Of a DNA stretch of 64,000 bases, positions 1-8,224 are shown one piece after another. Under the pieces are notes generated by a model. It did no database searches. It was not told the DNA's origin and saw only the letters and a program-made list of their open reading frames with translations. The stretch lies in NCBI RefSeq assembly GCF_001544455.2, contig NZ_FCOC02000006.1, positions 186,001 through 250,000 of the forward strand. Direction: 5' to 3'. The position numbers and the translations under genes were made by a program. The first letter of the stretch is position 1; every line of letters starts with the position of its first letter. Origin of the DNA: Caballeronia sordidicola. Lineage in GTDB: Bacteria > Pseudomonadota > Gammaproteobacteria > Burkholderiales > Burkholderiaceae.

Positions 1-2
1 TT

Positions 3-485
3 GGGCATCTCGGTGTCCAATTTGCGAGGAAGATGGGCTTCGACACGGTTGCCATCGCTCGCGGACAAGACAAGGCGGAGCTTGCAAAACAGCTTGGCGC
101 GAATCACTACATCGACAGTAAAACGCAGAATGTCGCGGACGAGTTGAACAAGCTCGGAGGCGCCAGGATCATCCTTGCAACGGTTACGAGCGGCAAGGCA
201 ATGAGCGCGGCGATCGGTGGCCTTGGGGTGAATGGCAAGCTCATTATGGTTGGGATTTCTGAAGAGCCGGTCGAGGTGCCGATCGCGCAATTCATAATGG
301 GACGTCATTCGATTCAGGGCTGGCCGTCGGGGACATCGGCCGATTCCGAAGATACGCTTTCTTTCAGTGCACTCTCGGGAGTTAAACCGATGATCGAGGA
401 GTTTCCGCTTGAACAAGCGGCACAGGCTTATGACCGGATGATGAGTGGAGCGGCTCGTTTCAGGGTTGTTCTCAAGGTCGCTTGA
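3..485 (+). CDS. Zinc-type alcohol dehydrogenase, C-terminal part (cut by window edge)
   Basis: This is the C-terminal half of a medium-chain (zinc-type) alcohol dehydrogenase. The reading frame is open from the first bases, so the gene starts before the window. The visible start contains the end of the NAD(P)-binding Rossmann motif (GHLGVQFARKMG), then the beta-alpha units of the cofactor domain and the closing catalytic-domain segment (IEEFPLEQAAQAYDRM...GAARFRVVL). That ending is typical of AdhP/CAD-type enzymes of about 340 residues. The N-terminal catalytic zinc site is outside the window, so substrate class cannot be judged. The family oxidises alcohols or reduces aldehydes in the cytoplasm. 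Confidence 0.88.
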   Translation, partial: GHLGVQFARKMGFDTVAIARGQDKAELAKQLGANHYIDSKTQNVADELNKLGGARIILATVTSGKAMSAAIGGLGVNGKLIMVGISEEPVEVPIAQFIMGRHSIQGWPSGTSADSEDTLSFSALSGVKPMIEEFPLEQAAQAYDRMMSGAARFRVVLKVA

Positions 486-1020
486 TTCGACGCGCAACGT
501 GGAATATCCCCGGTTGTAAGCCGAACCAGCCGGGGTGCTCCGGAATGTCGGCTTCGCATGGTTGGCTGATTCGACGACGAAAGCTGCGAAAGGTTGGCAT
601 TCCACCGCTACATTTGTGTATAGGACTGAGATCGACTCGCTGTTACAACAATCGCGTCAATTTGCGTAACGGGTCGCCAATTGAGCGGAGTTGCCCATGC
701 ATCCAGCGCGCACCTGATTCATGCTCATCAATATCTAATCTACGAAAGATCGGGCTAAAGAATTCGCATTTGCTGACGATAAAACAGGATGAGCATACCG
801 GCGCACTGACGCGCAACCGACCCGCTGGCTTATCGCTACGCAATGTGATCGCCACTACGCGCGCAGGCGTCTCGGTTGGAAAGCCACGCGTCGCCTGTAG
901 GCGTACACGATGTTTTTCCTAAAGTCTTACACTCCGTCCCGAATTTCATGTTGGTGTCCAATTAGCTATCCTATCGATTGAGCGCTCACTTCACGCTCCA
1001 GTGAGCGCCCAATCGAACAC
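486..1020. other. Non-coding stretch between adh and the heat-shock operon
   Basis: No credible gene is seen on either strand. Open frames here lack a family-like sequence and a ribosome binding site. The stretch holds a GC-rich inverted repeat just after the dehydrogenase (508-513 CCCCGG with 530-535 CCGGGG), a possible weak terminator, and a strong hairpin next to the heat-shock gene (977-1013), annotated separately. Confidence 0.5.
977..1013 (-). terminator. Strong hairpin after the small heat-shock operon
   Basis: A 9-bp perfect stem (982-990 with 1000-1008) has a 9-nt loop and is extended by a 4-bp ATTG/CAAT outer stem across one mismatch. It starts 8 nt beyond the stop codon of the promoter-distal hsp20 gene. 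No clear U-tract follows on either strand, so it may stop transcription weakly or protect the mRNA 3' end. Confidence 0.6.
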
Positions 1021-1428
1021 TTATCCGACACGCACTTCTATACGGCGCGGTTTCGCCTCTTCACGACGCGCGATGCTCAGCTTCAATACGCCGTCAGTGA
1101 GGTTCGCTTCAATCTTCGACGTATCGAAATCCGCGCTCAACGAAAACGCCCGCGCGAAGCGCGGCTCCCGAATCTCCGCGTGATGCAGGCGAAGACCTTC
1201 CGGCGTTTCAATTGAAGCCTCGGCTTCAATAAACAGCGTGCCGTCTTGCACATGCACGTTTAAGCGATCTCGTGACACACCTGGAAGATCAGCCCACAAC
1301 GTGACGCCATGCGCATCTTCGTAAATATCAACAGCGGGCGCCAAGGCGGGTCCCTTCTGCGTCTGTGCTTCGTCGCGGCGTGCGAGCGCGCTGTTGCTGC
1401 GTTCCGCAAGTTGGGTTTGAGTATTCAT
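1021..1428 (-). CDS. Small heat-shock protein (Hsp20/alpha-crystallin), second gene of pair
   Basis: A 135-residue Hsp20-family chaperone that would bind unfolding proteins in the cytoplasm without ATP. The alpha-crystallin domain spans about residues 30-125. It has the typical segments VDIYEDAHGVTLWADLPGV, DGTLFIEAEA and a final strand with DGVLKLSIARRE (the conserved G-x-L). The N-terminal arm is short and polar (MNTQTQLAERS). I chose the start at 1428 because AGGAG lies 7 nt upstream. An ATG 17 codons earlier would overlap the preceding gene and has no comparable site. It follows the other hsp20 gene by 31 bp, so the two probably form one heat-induced operon and may build mixed oligomers, like IbpA/IbpB. 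Confidence 0.92.
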   Translation of the reverse strand: MNTQTQLAERSNSALARRDEAQTQKGPALAPAVDIYEDAHGVTLWADLPGVSRDRLNVHVQDGTLFIEAEASIETPEGLRLHHAEIREPRFARAFSLSADFDTSKIEANLTDGVLKLSIARREEAKPRRIEVRVG

Positions 1429-1459
1429 GACGTTCTCCTCAAATGGTTCGCGAAAGTGA

Positions 1460-1894
1460 TTACTGGACCGGAATGGCACGTGGGCGCGAAGTCTCGCGCT
1501 TACCTACGCTGATCGCGAGACAGCCATTCGCATAGCGTGCTTTTACGTTGTCCGGATCCGCGTCCCGCGGCAGCTCGATCGCGCGGCGGAAACTGCCCGC
1601 GAAACGCTCCTGCGCATAAGCACGCCCCTCGGATTCAGGCTCGGCGCGCGTGCGCTCGCCGCTGATGGTCAGCAGGCCCTTGTCCACTGTCACCTCGATT
1701 TTTGCTGGATCGATGCCCGGGGCAAATGCGACAATTTCTACGGAATCGTCGGTGCTCCCGAGATTGATTTGAGGAAAGGCGCTGAGCCTGGACGCCCGGA
1801 TGCTAGATGGCAACCCTCCAAACAACGACGACATTTGGCGTTGCAGGCGGTCGAACTCATCAAACAGGGCGGTGTTAAAAAGAAGGTCACTCAT
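1460..1894 (-). CDS. Small heat-shock protein (Hsp20/IbpA-like), first gene of pair
   Basis: A 144-residue Hsp20 protein. Residues 1-30 (MSDLLFNTALFDEFDRLQRQ...LFGG) resemble the aromatic N-terminal arm of IbpA-type proteins. The alpha-crystallin domain occupies about 42-135 and ends with the NGCLAISVGKRE strand (G-x-L motif). Start supported by AGGAGA 8 nt upstream of ATG. It is the promoter-proximal gene of a two-gene operon. A sigma-32-type promoter lies about 115-150 bp upstream, and the ribosome binding site is predicted to be folded into a hairpin, so both transcription and translation look heat-controlled. IbpA-like assignment is by resemblance; the exact subgroup is unsure. Confidence 0.93.
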   Translation of the reverse strand: MSDLLFNTALFDEFDRLQRQMSSLFGGLPSSIRASRLSAFPQINLGSTDDSVEIVAFAPGIDPAKIEVTVDKGLLTISGERTRAEPESEGRAYAQERFAGSFRRAIELPRDADPDNVKARYANGCLAISVGKRETSRPRAIPVQ

Positions 1895-1902
1895 CGCTGC
1901 TA

Positions 1903-1923
1903 TCTCCTATATGCGGCAGGAGA
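1903..1923 (-). promoter_or_regulatory. Shine-Dalgarno-sequestering hairpin (candidate RNA thermometer)
   Basis: In the mRNA of the first hsp20 gene, UCUCCU (1923-1918) can pair perfectly with the Shine-Dalgarno AGGAGA (1908-1903) across a 9-nt loop, and a G-U pair can extend the stem. The start codon is 8 nt downstream. This is the layout expected of a fourU- or ROSE-like thermometer, but I do not see the canonical UUUU or ROSE U(U/C)GCU element, so it would be a distinct minimal form. Confidence 0.5.
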
Positions 1924-2017
1924 CGAACCGGCATACGCGCTCCAGTCCGTCTGCCAAGCCTCTGACAAACCAATCGAAACACGCAGCGCAAACAATGCGA
2001 CTGCTTTACGGAATCGA

Positions 2018-2045
2018 AAATAGGACAGCCGCAATATTTTTCAAG
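2018..2045 (-). promoter_or_regulatory. Sigma-32 (RpoH) promoter of the hsp20 operon
   Basis: On the minus strand, CTTGAA (2045-2040) is followed after exactly 14 bp by TCCTATTT (2025-2018). The known heat-shock consensus is CTTGAA, 11-16 bp, CCCCATNT: the -35 matches fully and the -10 in 6 of 8 positions. Predicted transcription start is near 2010, leaving a 5' leader of roughly 115 nt before the hsp20 start. Confidence 0.72.
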
Positions 2046-2132
2046 GGACTCGCATCAAATTTTTTTTGCTGTAGCGAGTGTCGTCTGAGAACACTAGCGA
2101 TCCTATGCGAGCAGGTGCGGTGGCACCGTCAT

Positions 2133-2146
2133 CGAACGATCGTTCG
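2133..2146. repeat. 14-bp perfect palindrome CGAACGATCGTTCG
   Basis: An isolated perfect palindrome in the 388-bp gap between the hsp20 operon and the SDR gene. It could be a binding site for a dimeric regulator. No gene is obvious next to it, so the role is unknown. Confidence 0.35.
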
Positions 2147-2283
2147 TGTTTGTCTTGGGAGCGAAAAGCTGTGAGCGCGCGCGAGCAGGTCATCAACGCA
2201 CTTCGACTTGATCCTCGCAGGCCGTTGTCGGCCATGACATGGTGGTCAGGAGGCATTGACTTCTCCTGTCTGTATTAGGGCAT

Positions 2284-3258
2284 TCAGTCGATACGAGCGC
2301 CAGTGAGCTGCTCGCTCAGTTGCCATAACCGGCCGGCCGCGATCGGATCGGTAGCACGAGGGCGTACACCGTGCAATTCCGCTGATTCATCGCCCGGCAA
2401 GGCACGAGCAATATCGCAGTCCGCACAATAGACACCTCCCATACCGTCGAGCCGGGGGCTTGTTGCGCACCAGACACTCGTCGCCGCCCCTTGTTGCGGC
2501 GTCTTCTTGTTGTTCCCCGGATCGATGATCGGACGGCCGTCGTGGTCGATGACCTGGCTGGCTCGCAGTTGCTCGTTCGACATATGCCGGACCAAATCCG
2601 TCACGATGCCGCCGGGATGGACAGAAAACGCGCGCACGCCCGAGCGTTGACCGATCGAATCCAGCGCCACGGCGAACAGCGCGTTGGCGGTCTTCGACTG
2701 ACCGTATGCAACCCAGGGTTCGTATTCACGATGCTCGAAGTTCGGATCATGAAAGTCGACACCTGCCCGGCGATGACCGAAAGAGCTGAGTGCGATCACT
2801 CTGGCATGACCGGATCTCACGAGCGCCGGCCACAATCGGCAGGTCAGTTGAAAATGGCCAAGATGGTTTGCGGAAAACTGGGATTCATATCCGCGGCCGT
2901 CGCGAACAAGCGGCGGCGCCATTACGCCCGCGTTGTTGACGAGAATATCGACGGTGTCCGTTTCTTTCAGTACGTGTTCGACGAAGCGATCAATGGAAGC
3001 GGGATCGAGCAGGTTCATCGGCTGCTGCACGACGTCGGGCATCTCGCTCAACGCGGTCCTGGCCTTCACGAGATCGCGCGCTGGCACGAAGACTCTGGCG
3101 CCAGCGGAGCGCAACGCCTTGACCGTCTCGATGCCTATGCCGGAATAGCCGCCGGTCACGACCGCGCATTTACCGGTCAGGTCGATGCCGCGGATGACTT
3201 CCTCGGCGGTGGACGCCGCGCCGAAGCCGGAGTCAATGGGTGATTGCGGGGTAGACAT
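2284..3258 (-). CDS. Short-chain dehydrogenase (retinol dehydrogenase/WWOX-like)
   Basis: A 324-residue SDR, longer than the classical 250. The cofactor motif TGGYSGIG is at about 35-42, the NNAG strand motif (VDILVNNAGVMAPP) at about 107, the catalytic serine in ALSSFGHRR, and the YGQSK active-site pair (Tyr and Lys) at about 185-189. The PGGI segment and the roughly 90-residue C-terminal extension resemble the retinol dehydrogenase/WW-domain oxidoreductase subgroup found in many proteobacteria. A GGAGG site precedes the ATG. It is divergent from an AraC-type regulator 76 bp away, which is the likely controller. Substrate unknown; probably a cytoplasmic NAD(P)-dependent alcohol or ketone oxidoreductase. 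Confidence 0.9.
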   Translation of the reverse strand: MSTPQSPIDSGFGAASTAEEVIRGIDLTGKCAVVTGGYSGIGIETVKALRSAGARVFVPARDLVKARTALSEMPDVVQQPMNLLDPASIDRFVEHVLKETDTVDILVNNAGVMAPPLVRDGRGYESQFSANHLGHFQLTCRLWPALVRSGHARVIALSSFGHRRAGVDFHDPNFEHREYEPWVAYGQSKTANALFAVALDSIGQRSGVRAFSVHPGGIVTDLVRHMSNEQLRASQVIDHDGRPIIDPGNNKKTPQQGAATSVWCATSPRLDGMGGVYCADCDIARALPGDESAELHGVRPRATDPIAAGRLWQLSEQLTGARID

Positions 3259-3334
3259 GTGGTGCCCTCCAGATTGAATCCAGGCATGGTAGGCTGCCCG
3301 CTTCGCACCTGTAAGACGTATTCGTTCACCTTTT

Positions 3335-4297
3335 ATGCGCCATCGTTCAAATCTGTCGGCTGATCCTCTCTCCGATCTGCTGGATGTGCTTCAGGCTCGT
3401 TGCGAGCTGTCGGGGCAACTTATCGCGGGCGGCGCCTGGGCGCACCGCTTCGACAACCTGGATGCGATCAAATTTAATGCCGCGACCGCGGGCGCCTGCT
3501 GGTATTTCATCGACGGCATGTCCGAGCCTGCACCCTTCGAGACCGGCGACGTCCTGATCACCAACGGCACGCGCACGCTGACCCTCGCCAGCGCCCCGGC
3601 ACTGATCGCCAGCGCATCGACCACGCCGATCGCGCAGGACGATGAAGGCCATTACCGCCTGGGCGAGGGGGATGACTTTGCCATGCTCGGCGGCCTGACT
3701 CAGGTCGATACGGACTGGCAGGCGCTCCTGTTGAACGGCCTGCCGCCGTTCATTCACATTGTGGGAGCCATGCAGGAAGCCTCGCCGATTGCCTTGCTGC
3801 TGGCGCAACTGGTCGCGGAAATGAGGCCGGGAAGCAGACCGGGTCGCAGCGTCGTGGTGGCCGGGCTGGCGCAACTGCTGTTCGTGCAGACCTTGCGCGC
3901 CTATCTGGCGCATGCGCCGCAAAGAGACGAGGGTTGGCTGAAAGGCTTCGGTGATCACCGGCTGGCTGTCGCGCTCGGCTGTATCCACGGCGATCCTGCG
4001 CGGAACTGGAATCTGGATGAACTGGCGAAGGAAGCCGGCATGTCGCGTACCTCGTTTGCCGTTCGCTTCCGCGACATGATGGGCGTGCCGCCGCTGGCCT
4101 ACCTGACCCAGTGGCGCATGCAACTGGCCAGACGCGAGATTCGCGCGGGCGTATCGGTTGCGCAAGCGGCGGCCAGGGTCGGCTATGCGTCCGAAAGCGC
4201 CTTCAGGAGTGCGTTCAAGCGCGTGACGGACATGGCGCCTGGCGAGTATCGGCAAACGCTTGGGAGAAAAGTTGCGGAGCTATCGAAAATCTCGTGA
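3335..4297 (+). CDS. AraC-family transcriptional regulator with cupin sensor domain
   Basis: A 320-residue regulator. Residues 1-190 form a cupin_6-type sensor domain (LLDVLQARCELSGQLIAGG and the GDVLITNG turn), and residues about 215-310 form the two helix-turn-helix motifs of AraC. The final segment VGYASESAFRSAFKRV followed by PGEYR is the diagnostic AraC recognition region. This cupin_6/AraC architecture commonly controls a divergent oxidoreductase gene, which fits the SDR transcribed away from it. No clear ribosome binding site precedes the ATG, so an alternative start is possible. Confidence 0.92.
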   Translation: MRHRSNLSADPLSDLLDVLQARCELSGQLIAGGAWAHRFDNLDAIKFNAATAGACWYFIDGMSEPAPFETGDVLITNGTRTLTLASAPALIASASTTPIAQDDEGHYRLGEGDDFAMLGGLTQVDTDWQALLLNGLPPFIHIVGAMQEASPIALLLAQLVAEMRPGSRPGRSVVVAGLAQLLFVQTLRAYLAHAPQRDEGWLKGFGDHRLAVALGCIHGDPARNWNLDELAKEAGMSRTSFAVRFRDMMGVPPLAYLTQWRMQLARREIRAGVSVAQAAARVGYASESAFRSAFKRVTDMAPGEYRQTLGRKVAELSKIS

Positions 4298-4860
4298 CGT
4301 CGATGCACATGACTTTTGATAACGCACTGACAGGCGCGCACATTGCGCCCATGTCGCGGAAACGGGACAAGCGATCGCCGACGAAGCAAACGGCAACGCC
4401 GTTTTCCTGCGCGCCGATCTCGCCAAAGAAGGCCAGCTTTCGATAAAACATTTCGGAGTACTCGGTACCGGGTATGGCATGCGTGAATGAAGTGCGATTG
4501 CGGGAGAAGCGTCGCGCGATAAGACACCCTGTGCACTCATTGCCAGCGGTCCCGATAGCTCTTGGCTGGCTGCTCGTGGTCGCCCGATACCAATGCGCGG
4601 AGGTTTCCATGCGGCGTCGAATTCGCTCAGATTCGAGTAGTCGCTTGCCCAATAACCTGGCGGGCTTGCGCGATTGTCTTTCCTGTGCAAATGTGCGCGT
4701 GCCGAAACTTGTAATCCAAGCCGCTTGCAAGCCAATCGCAAACTGGCGCGTACGTCGGAATAACGCACTCGTTCCTGATATGCTTTTGCCGTGCTCCGGC
4801 GCGTGAACTTGGCGTCAATATCCATGGCGGCAATATCCACTCAAGAGGGTTGGAATCAAC
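4298..4860. other. Gene-poor gap before glucose dehydrogenase
   Basis: A 563-bp stretch with long open frames on several strands but no recognisable complete protein. The only family-like signal is a short SDR-like fragment (4353-4445), listed separately. The region may be the remains of a lost gene. Confidence 0.4.
4353..4445 (+). pseudogene. Possible remnant of an SDR gene
   Basis: One frame (closed by stop codons just upstream at 4317-4322 and downstream at 4488) encodes VAETGQAIADEANGNAVFLRADL plus a few residues. It resembles the second alpha helix and third strand of the SDR Rossmann fold, including the conserved xD(L/V) turn. There is no start, no TGxxxGIG motif and no active site nearby. 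About 30 residues are too few to be certain. Confidence 0.28.
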
Positions 4861-7284
4861 ATGACCAGTCAGTCGAATTCACGAGGCGTGATCGTCGTCA
4901 TCACTTTGCTCTTCACGGTGCTGACCGCGCTCTATTTGCTGATCGGTGGCGTATGGCTGCTTGCGGTAGGCGGCTCTGCTTACTACATCATCACCGGCAT
5001 CGTGCTCTTCGGCGTGGCCTGGCTGCTTTGGCGGCGCAGCCCCGCCGCGCTCGTGCTCTATGCGCTTGTGCTTGTCGGCACGGCGATCTGGGCTCTCTGG
5101 GAGTCGGGTTCCGACTTCTGGGCGCTTGCGCCTCGCTCCGGTGTCCTCGTCATCTTCGGCGTCTGGTTGCTGCTGCTCATGAGTTGGCGGCTGGACGGCG
5201 AGCGCAAGCTGGGTATTGCGTCGCTTGTCGTCGCGCTGGTGGCATGGGCAGGCGTGCTTGCGTACGCAAGCTTCAATGATCCACAGCAGGTCAACGGCAC
5301 ACTGACTGCTTCGGCGCCCGCAAGCAGCGCGAACAGCGCAAACAGCGGTATCGACGCCGCCGACTGGCCCGCCTATGGGCGCACTCAGGAAGGCACTCGC
5401 TACTCGCCGTTGCAGCAGATCACGCCCGAAAATGCGAAGGATCTTCAGGTAGCCTGGACCTTTCGAACGGGTGACATGAAGGGCCCCAACGATCCCACCG
5501 AGATTACCGATGAAGTCACGCCGATCAAGATCGGCGACCTGCTTTACCTGTGCTCGCCGCACCAGAAACTGTTTGCGCTAGATGCGAAGACGGGCGCGCT
5601 GAAATGGAAGTTCGATCCGGAACTGAAGTCCGATCCATCGTTCCAGCACGTGACGTGCCGCGGCGTGTCATATGTCGATTTGTCGGCCAGCGCCACGGCC
5701 ACGGCACCCGCAGCCGCCGCCGCAGCAGCACCGGCAAGCAATGCCGCCGTTGCCACTGCCGCCTGTACGCGCCGCATCTACCTGCCGGTCAACGACGGGC
5801 ACCTCTACGCGCTCGACGCGCTGACGGGCCAACGTTGCGAGGGCTTCGGCAACCACGGCGACCTCGACCTTCAACATGCCCAGCCAGTCACGACGCCGGG
5901 CATGTACGAGCCCACGTCGCCGTCGATCATTACCAGCCGGGTGATCATCGTGGCGGGCTCGGTCGAGGACAACTTCTCGAGCCGCGAGCCCTCAGGTGTC
6001 ATTCGCGGTTTCGACGTGCGCACGGGCGAATTGCTCTGGGCGTTCGATCCGGGTGCGAAGGATCCCAATCACATCCCCGGTCCGGGCGAGCATTACACGT
6101 GGACGTCGCCCAACTCGTGGGCGCCCGCCGCCTACGACGCGAAACTCGACATGGTCTATTTGCCGATGGGCGTGACAACGCCGGACATCTGGGGCGGCCA
6201 CCGCACGCCGGATCAGGAGCGCTACGCCAGCGGCCTGCTGGCGCTTCACGCCTCCACGGGTAAGCTCGCCTGGTTCTACCAGAGCGTGCACCATGATCTA
6301 TGGGACATGGATCAGCCGTCGCAGCCAACTGTCGCCGACATTACCGGCAAGGATGGCAAGACAGTACCGGTCGTCTACGCGCCGGCCAAGACCGGCAACC
6401 TCTTCGTGCTTGACCGCCGCACGGGTGTGCCGGTTGTGCCAGCGCCCGAAACGCCAGTGCCGCAAGGCGCGGCTCCCGGCGACCACGTCGAGCCGACGCA
6501 GCCGTTTTCGCAGCTCACGTATCGTCCGTCGAAGAACCTGACCGACGCCGACATGTGGGGCGCGACGATGTACGACCAGCTCGTGTGCCGCGTGATGTTC
6601 CACAAGCTGCGGTACGAAGGCACGTTCACGCCGCCTTCGGTGCAGGGCACGCTCGTGTTCCCAGGCAACCTGGGCATGTTCGAATGGGGCGGTATTGCCG
6701 TCGACACCGATCGTCAGATTGCGGTGGCGAATCCGATTGCGCTGCCGTTCGTTTCGCGTCTGATTCCGCGCGGCCCGGGCAACCCGATGGAGCCGGTGCC
6801 GGGTGCCAAGGGCAGTGGTACGGAGCAGGGCATCCAGCCGCAATACGGCGTGCCGTTCGGTGTCACGATCAATGCATTCCTCTCGCCGCTGGGCTTGCCG
6901 TGCAAACAGCCGGCATGGGGCTACATTTCCGCGATCGACTTGAAGACCAATGAAATCGTGTGGAAGAAGCGCATTGGCACGGTGCGCGACAGCTCGCCGA
7001 TTCCGCTGCCGTTCAAGATGGGCATGCCAATGCTGGGTGGCCCGATTGTCACTGCCGGCGGCGTGGCGTTCATTGGCGCGACGGCGGACAACTATATTCG
7101 CGCGTTCGACGTGAACGACGGCAAGCAGCTCTGGCAGGCGCGCCTGCCGGCAGGCGGCCAGGCTACGCCCATGAGCTATTCCATCAACGGCCGGCAATAT
7201 GTGGTGATCGCCGCGGGCGGCCATGGCTCGTTCGGCACGAAGTTGGGGGACTATGTGATTGCTTATGCGTTGCCGCAGCAGTGA
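4861..7284 (+). CDS. gcd: Membrane-bound PQQ-dependent glucose dehydrogenase
   Basis: An 807-residue quinoprotein, close to the usual length of about 800. Five hydrophobic segments in the first 140 residues anchor it in the inner membrane. The rest is the eight-bladed periplasmic beta-propeller beginning DWPAYGRTQEGTRYSPL. Family hallmarks are visible: VHHDLWDMDQPSQP (catalytic Asp region), PAKTGNLFVLDRRTG (PQQ-contacting Lys), and the ending GGQATPMSY...GGHGSFGTK. It oxidises D-glucose and other aldoses to the lactone in the periplasm and passes electrons to ubiquinone. The gluconate formed is used in direct oxidation or secreted, which solubilises phosphate. An Ala/Ser-rich linker (about residues 280-297) sits within the propeller. 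No PQQ biosynthesis genes are in the window. The gene stands alone. Confidence 0.96.
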   Translation: MTSQSNSRGVIVVITLLFTVLTALYLLIGGVWLLAVGGSAYYIITGIVLFGVAWLLWRRSPAALVLYALVLVGTAIWALWESGSDFWALAPRSGVLVIFGVWLLLLMSWRLDGERKLGIASLVVALVAWAGVLAYASFNDPQQVNGTLTASAPASSANSANSGIDAADWPAYGRTQEGTRYSPLQQITPENAKDLQVAWTFRTGDMKGPNDPTEITDEVTPIKIGDLLYLCSPHQKLFALDAKTGALKWKFDPELKSDPSFQHVTCRGVSYVDLSASATATAPAAAAAAAPASNAAVATAACTRRIYLPVNDGHLYALDALTGQRCEGFGNHGDLDLQHAQPVTTPGMYEPTSPSIITSRVIIVAGSVEDNFSSREPSGVIRGFDVRTGELLWAFDPGAKDPNHIPGPGEHYTWTSPNSWAPAAYDAKLDMVYLPMGVTTPDIWGGHRTPDQERYASGLLALHASTGKLAWFYQSVHHDLWDMDQPSQPTVADITGKDGKTVPVVYAPAKTGNLFVLDRRTGVPVVPAPETPVPQGAAPGDHVEPTQPFSQLTYRPSKNLTDADMWGATMYDQLVCRVMFHKLRYEGTFTPPSVQGTLVFPGNLGMFEWGGIAVDTDRQIAVANPIALPFVSRLIPRGPGNPMEPVPGAKGSGTEQGIQPQYGVPFGVTINAFLSPLGLPCKQPAWGYISAIDLKTNEIVWKKRIGTVRDSSPIPLPFKMGMPMLGGPIVTAGGVAFIGATADNYIRAFDVNDGKQLWQARLPAGGQATPMSYSINGRQYVVIAAGGHGSFGTKLGDYVIAYALPQQ

Positions 7285-7442
7285 GTGATGCAGGTGAACC
7301 TTGGTGGGAGTCGTTGACAGTTTGAGGATTCTGTGAGGCTTGGCAGGGGTGGTATTCGGTCAACTTCGGCCTATAGGCACGGCTTCGTATTTCGCCTACC
7401 GATCCACCTCGGCTTTAGTCCGCAGACTACGGGATAAAAAAC

Positions 7443-8066
7443 ATGCTGACTGTCCTCGGAAAAGCATCGTCAATCAATGTCCGCAAAGTCCTCTGGACAT
7501 GTGCCGAGTTGCACATTTCCTTCGAGCGGGAGGACTGGGGCACGGGATTCAGGCAAACTGATACCCCCGAATTTTTATCGTTGAATCCGAATGGTCTTGT
7601 ACCCGTCATCAAGGACGACGATTTTGTGCTGTGGGAATCGAACTCGATCATTCGCTATCTCGCTTCGCGCTATGCCGGTGAAGCGCTTTATCCCGCCGAC
7701 CCTATAAAGCGCGCAAGGATCGATCAGTGGCTGGACTGGCAGGCATCGGACTTGAATCGGTCGTGGAGCTATGCTTTCCTTGGTCTCGTCAGGAAATCGG
7801 CCGCGCATCAGGTGCCGGGCGAGATTTCTGCGTCGCTAGCCGGCTGGACTCGGCACATGGGTATCCTAGAAGGCCAACTTGACGCGACGCGCGCGTTCGT
7901 CGCTGGAGAGCATTTCAGCCTCGCCGACATTCCTATCGGATTGTCCGTGAACCGCTGGTTCAGCACCCCATTTGAGCATCCGCGCTTCGCCGCCGTTTCC
8001 AGCTATTTCGACCGTCTTGCTGATAGCACCGGCTTTGCAGCATATTGCAAAAACGGAACGCCGTAA
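7443..8066 (+). CDS. Glutathione S-transferase
   Basis: A 207-residue cytosolic GST. The N-terminal thioredoxin-like domain (1-80) carries the Ser/Asn-type start of helix 1 ([11 protein letters not shown]), the cis-Pro segment NPNGLVPVI and the glutathione-binding ESNSIIRYL motif. The C-terminal all-helical domain ends with the [10 protein letters not shown]-capping box. The family conjugates glutathione to electrophiles or acts in dehalogenation and peroxide reduction; substrate cannot be deduced. It is a single gene 158 bp after gcd, with no strong ribosome binding site. Confidence 0.92.
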   Translation: MLTVLGKASSINVRKVLWTCAELHISFEREDWGTGFRQTDTPEFLSLNPNGLVPVIKDDDFVLWESNSIIRYLASRYAGEALYPADPIKRARIDQWLDWQASDLNRSWSYAFLGLVRKSAAHQVPGEISASLAGWTRHMGILEGQLDATRAFVAGEHFSLADIPIGLSVNRWFSTPFEHPRFAAVSSYFDRLADSTGFAAYCKNGTP

Positions 8067-8224
8067 TTCTTGTCTGGTCTCTTGACTCTTGATTGACGTG
8101 CCCGGAGCGCCCGCTTTGGAGAAAGATGATTGACCGTTCACGATCGACGCGGCCGGTTGCGTCAATTACCGCTCGGTGAAAATCCGAGACATCGGAATTC
8201 AACGACTTCGCGGAGGCAAAAAAG

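Noticed and set aside
486..922. A 146-codon open frame on the plus strand after the alcohol dehydrogenase
   Set aside because: Rich in Arg, Cys and Ser in a way typical of unused frames in high-GC DNA; no ribosome binding site or family-like motif.
2491..3243. A 250-codon plus-strand frame opposite the SDR gene
   Set aside because: It is the antisense shadow of the SDR at 2284-3258, whose motifs are unmistakable.
4280..4840. A 186-codon minus-strand frame in the gap before gcd
   Set aside because: No recognisable fold or homologous motif, no convincing start; considered chance in GC-rich DNA.
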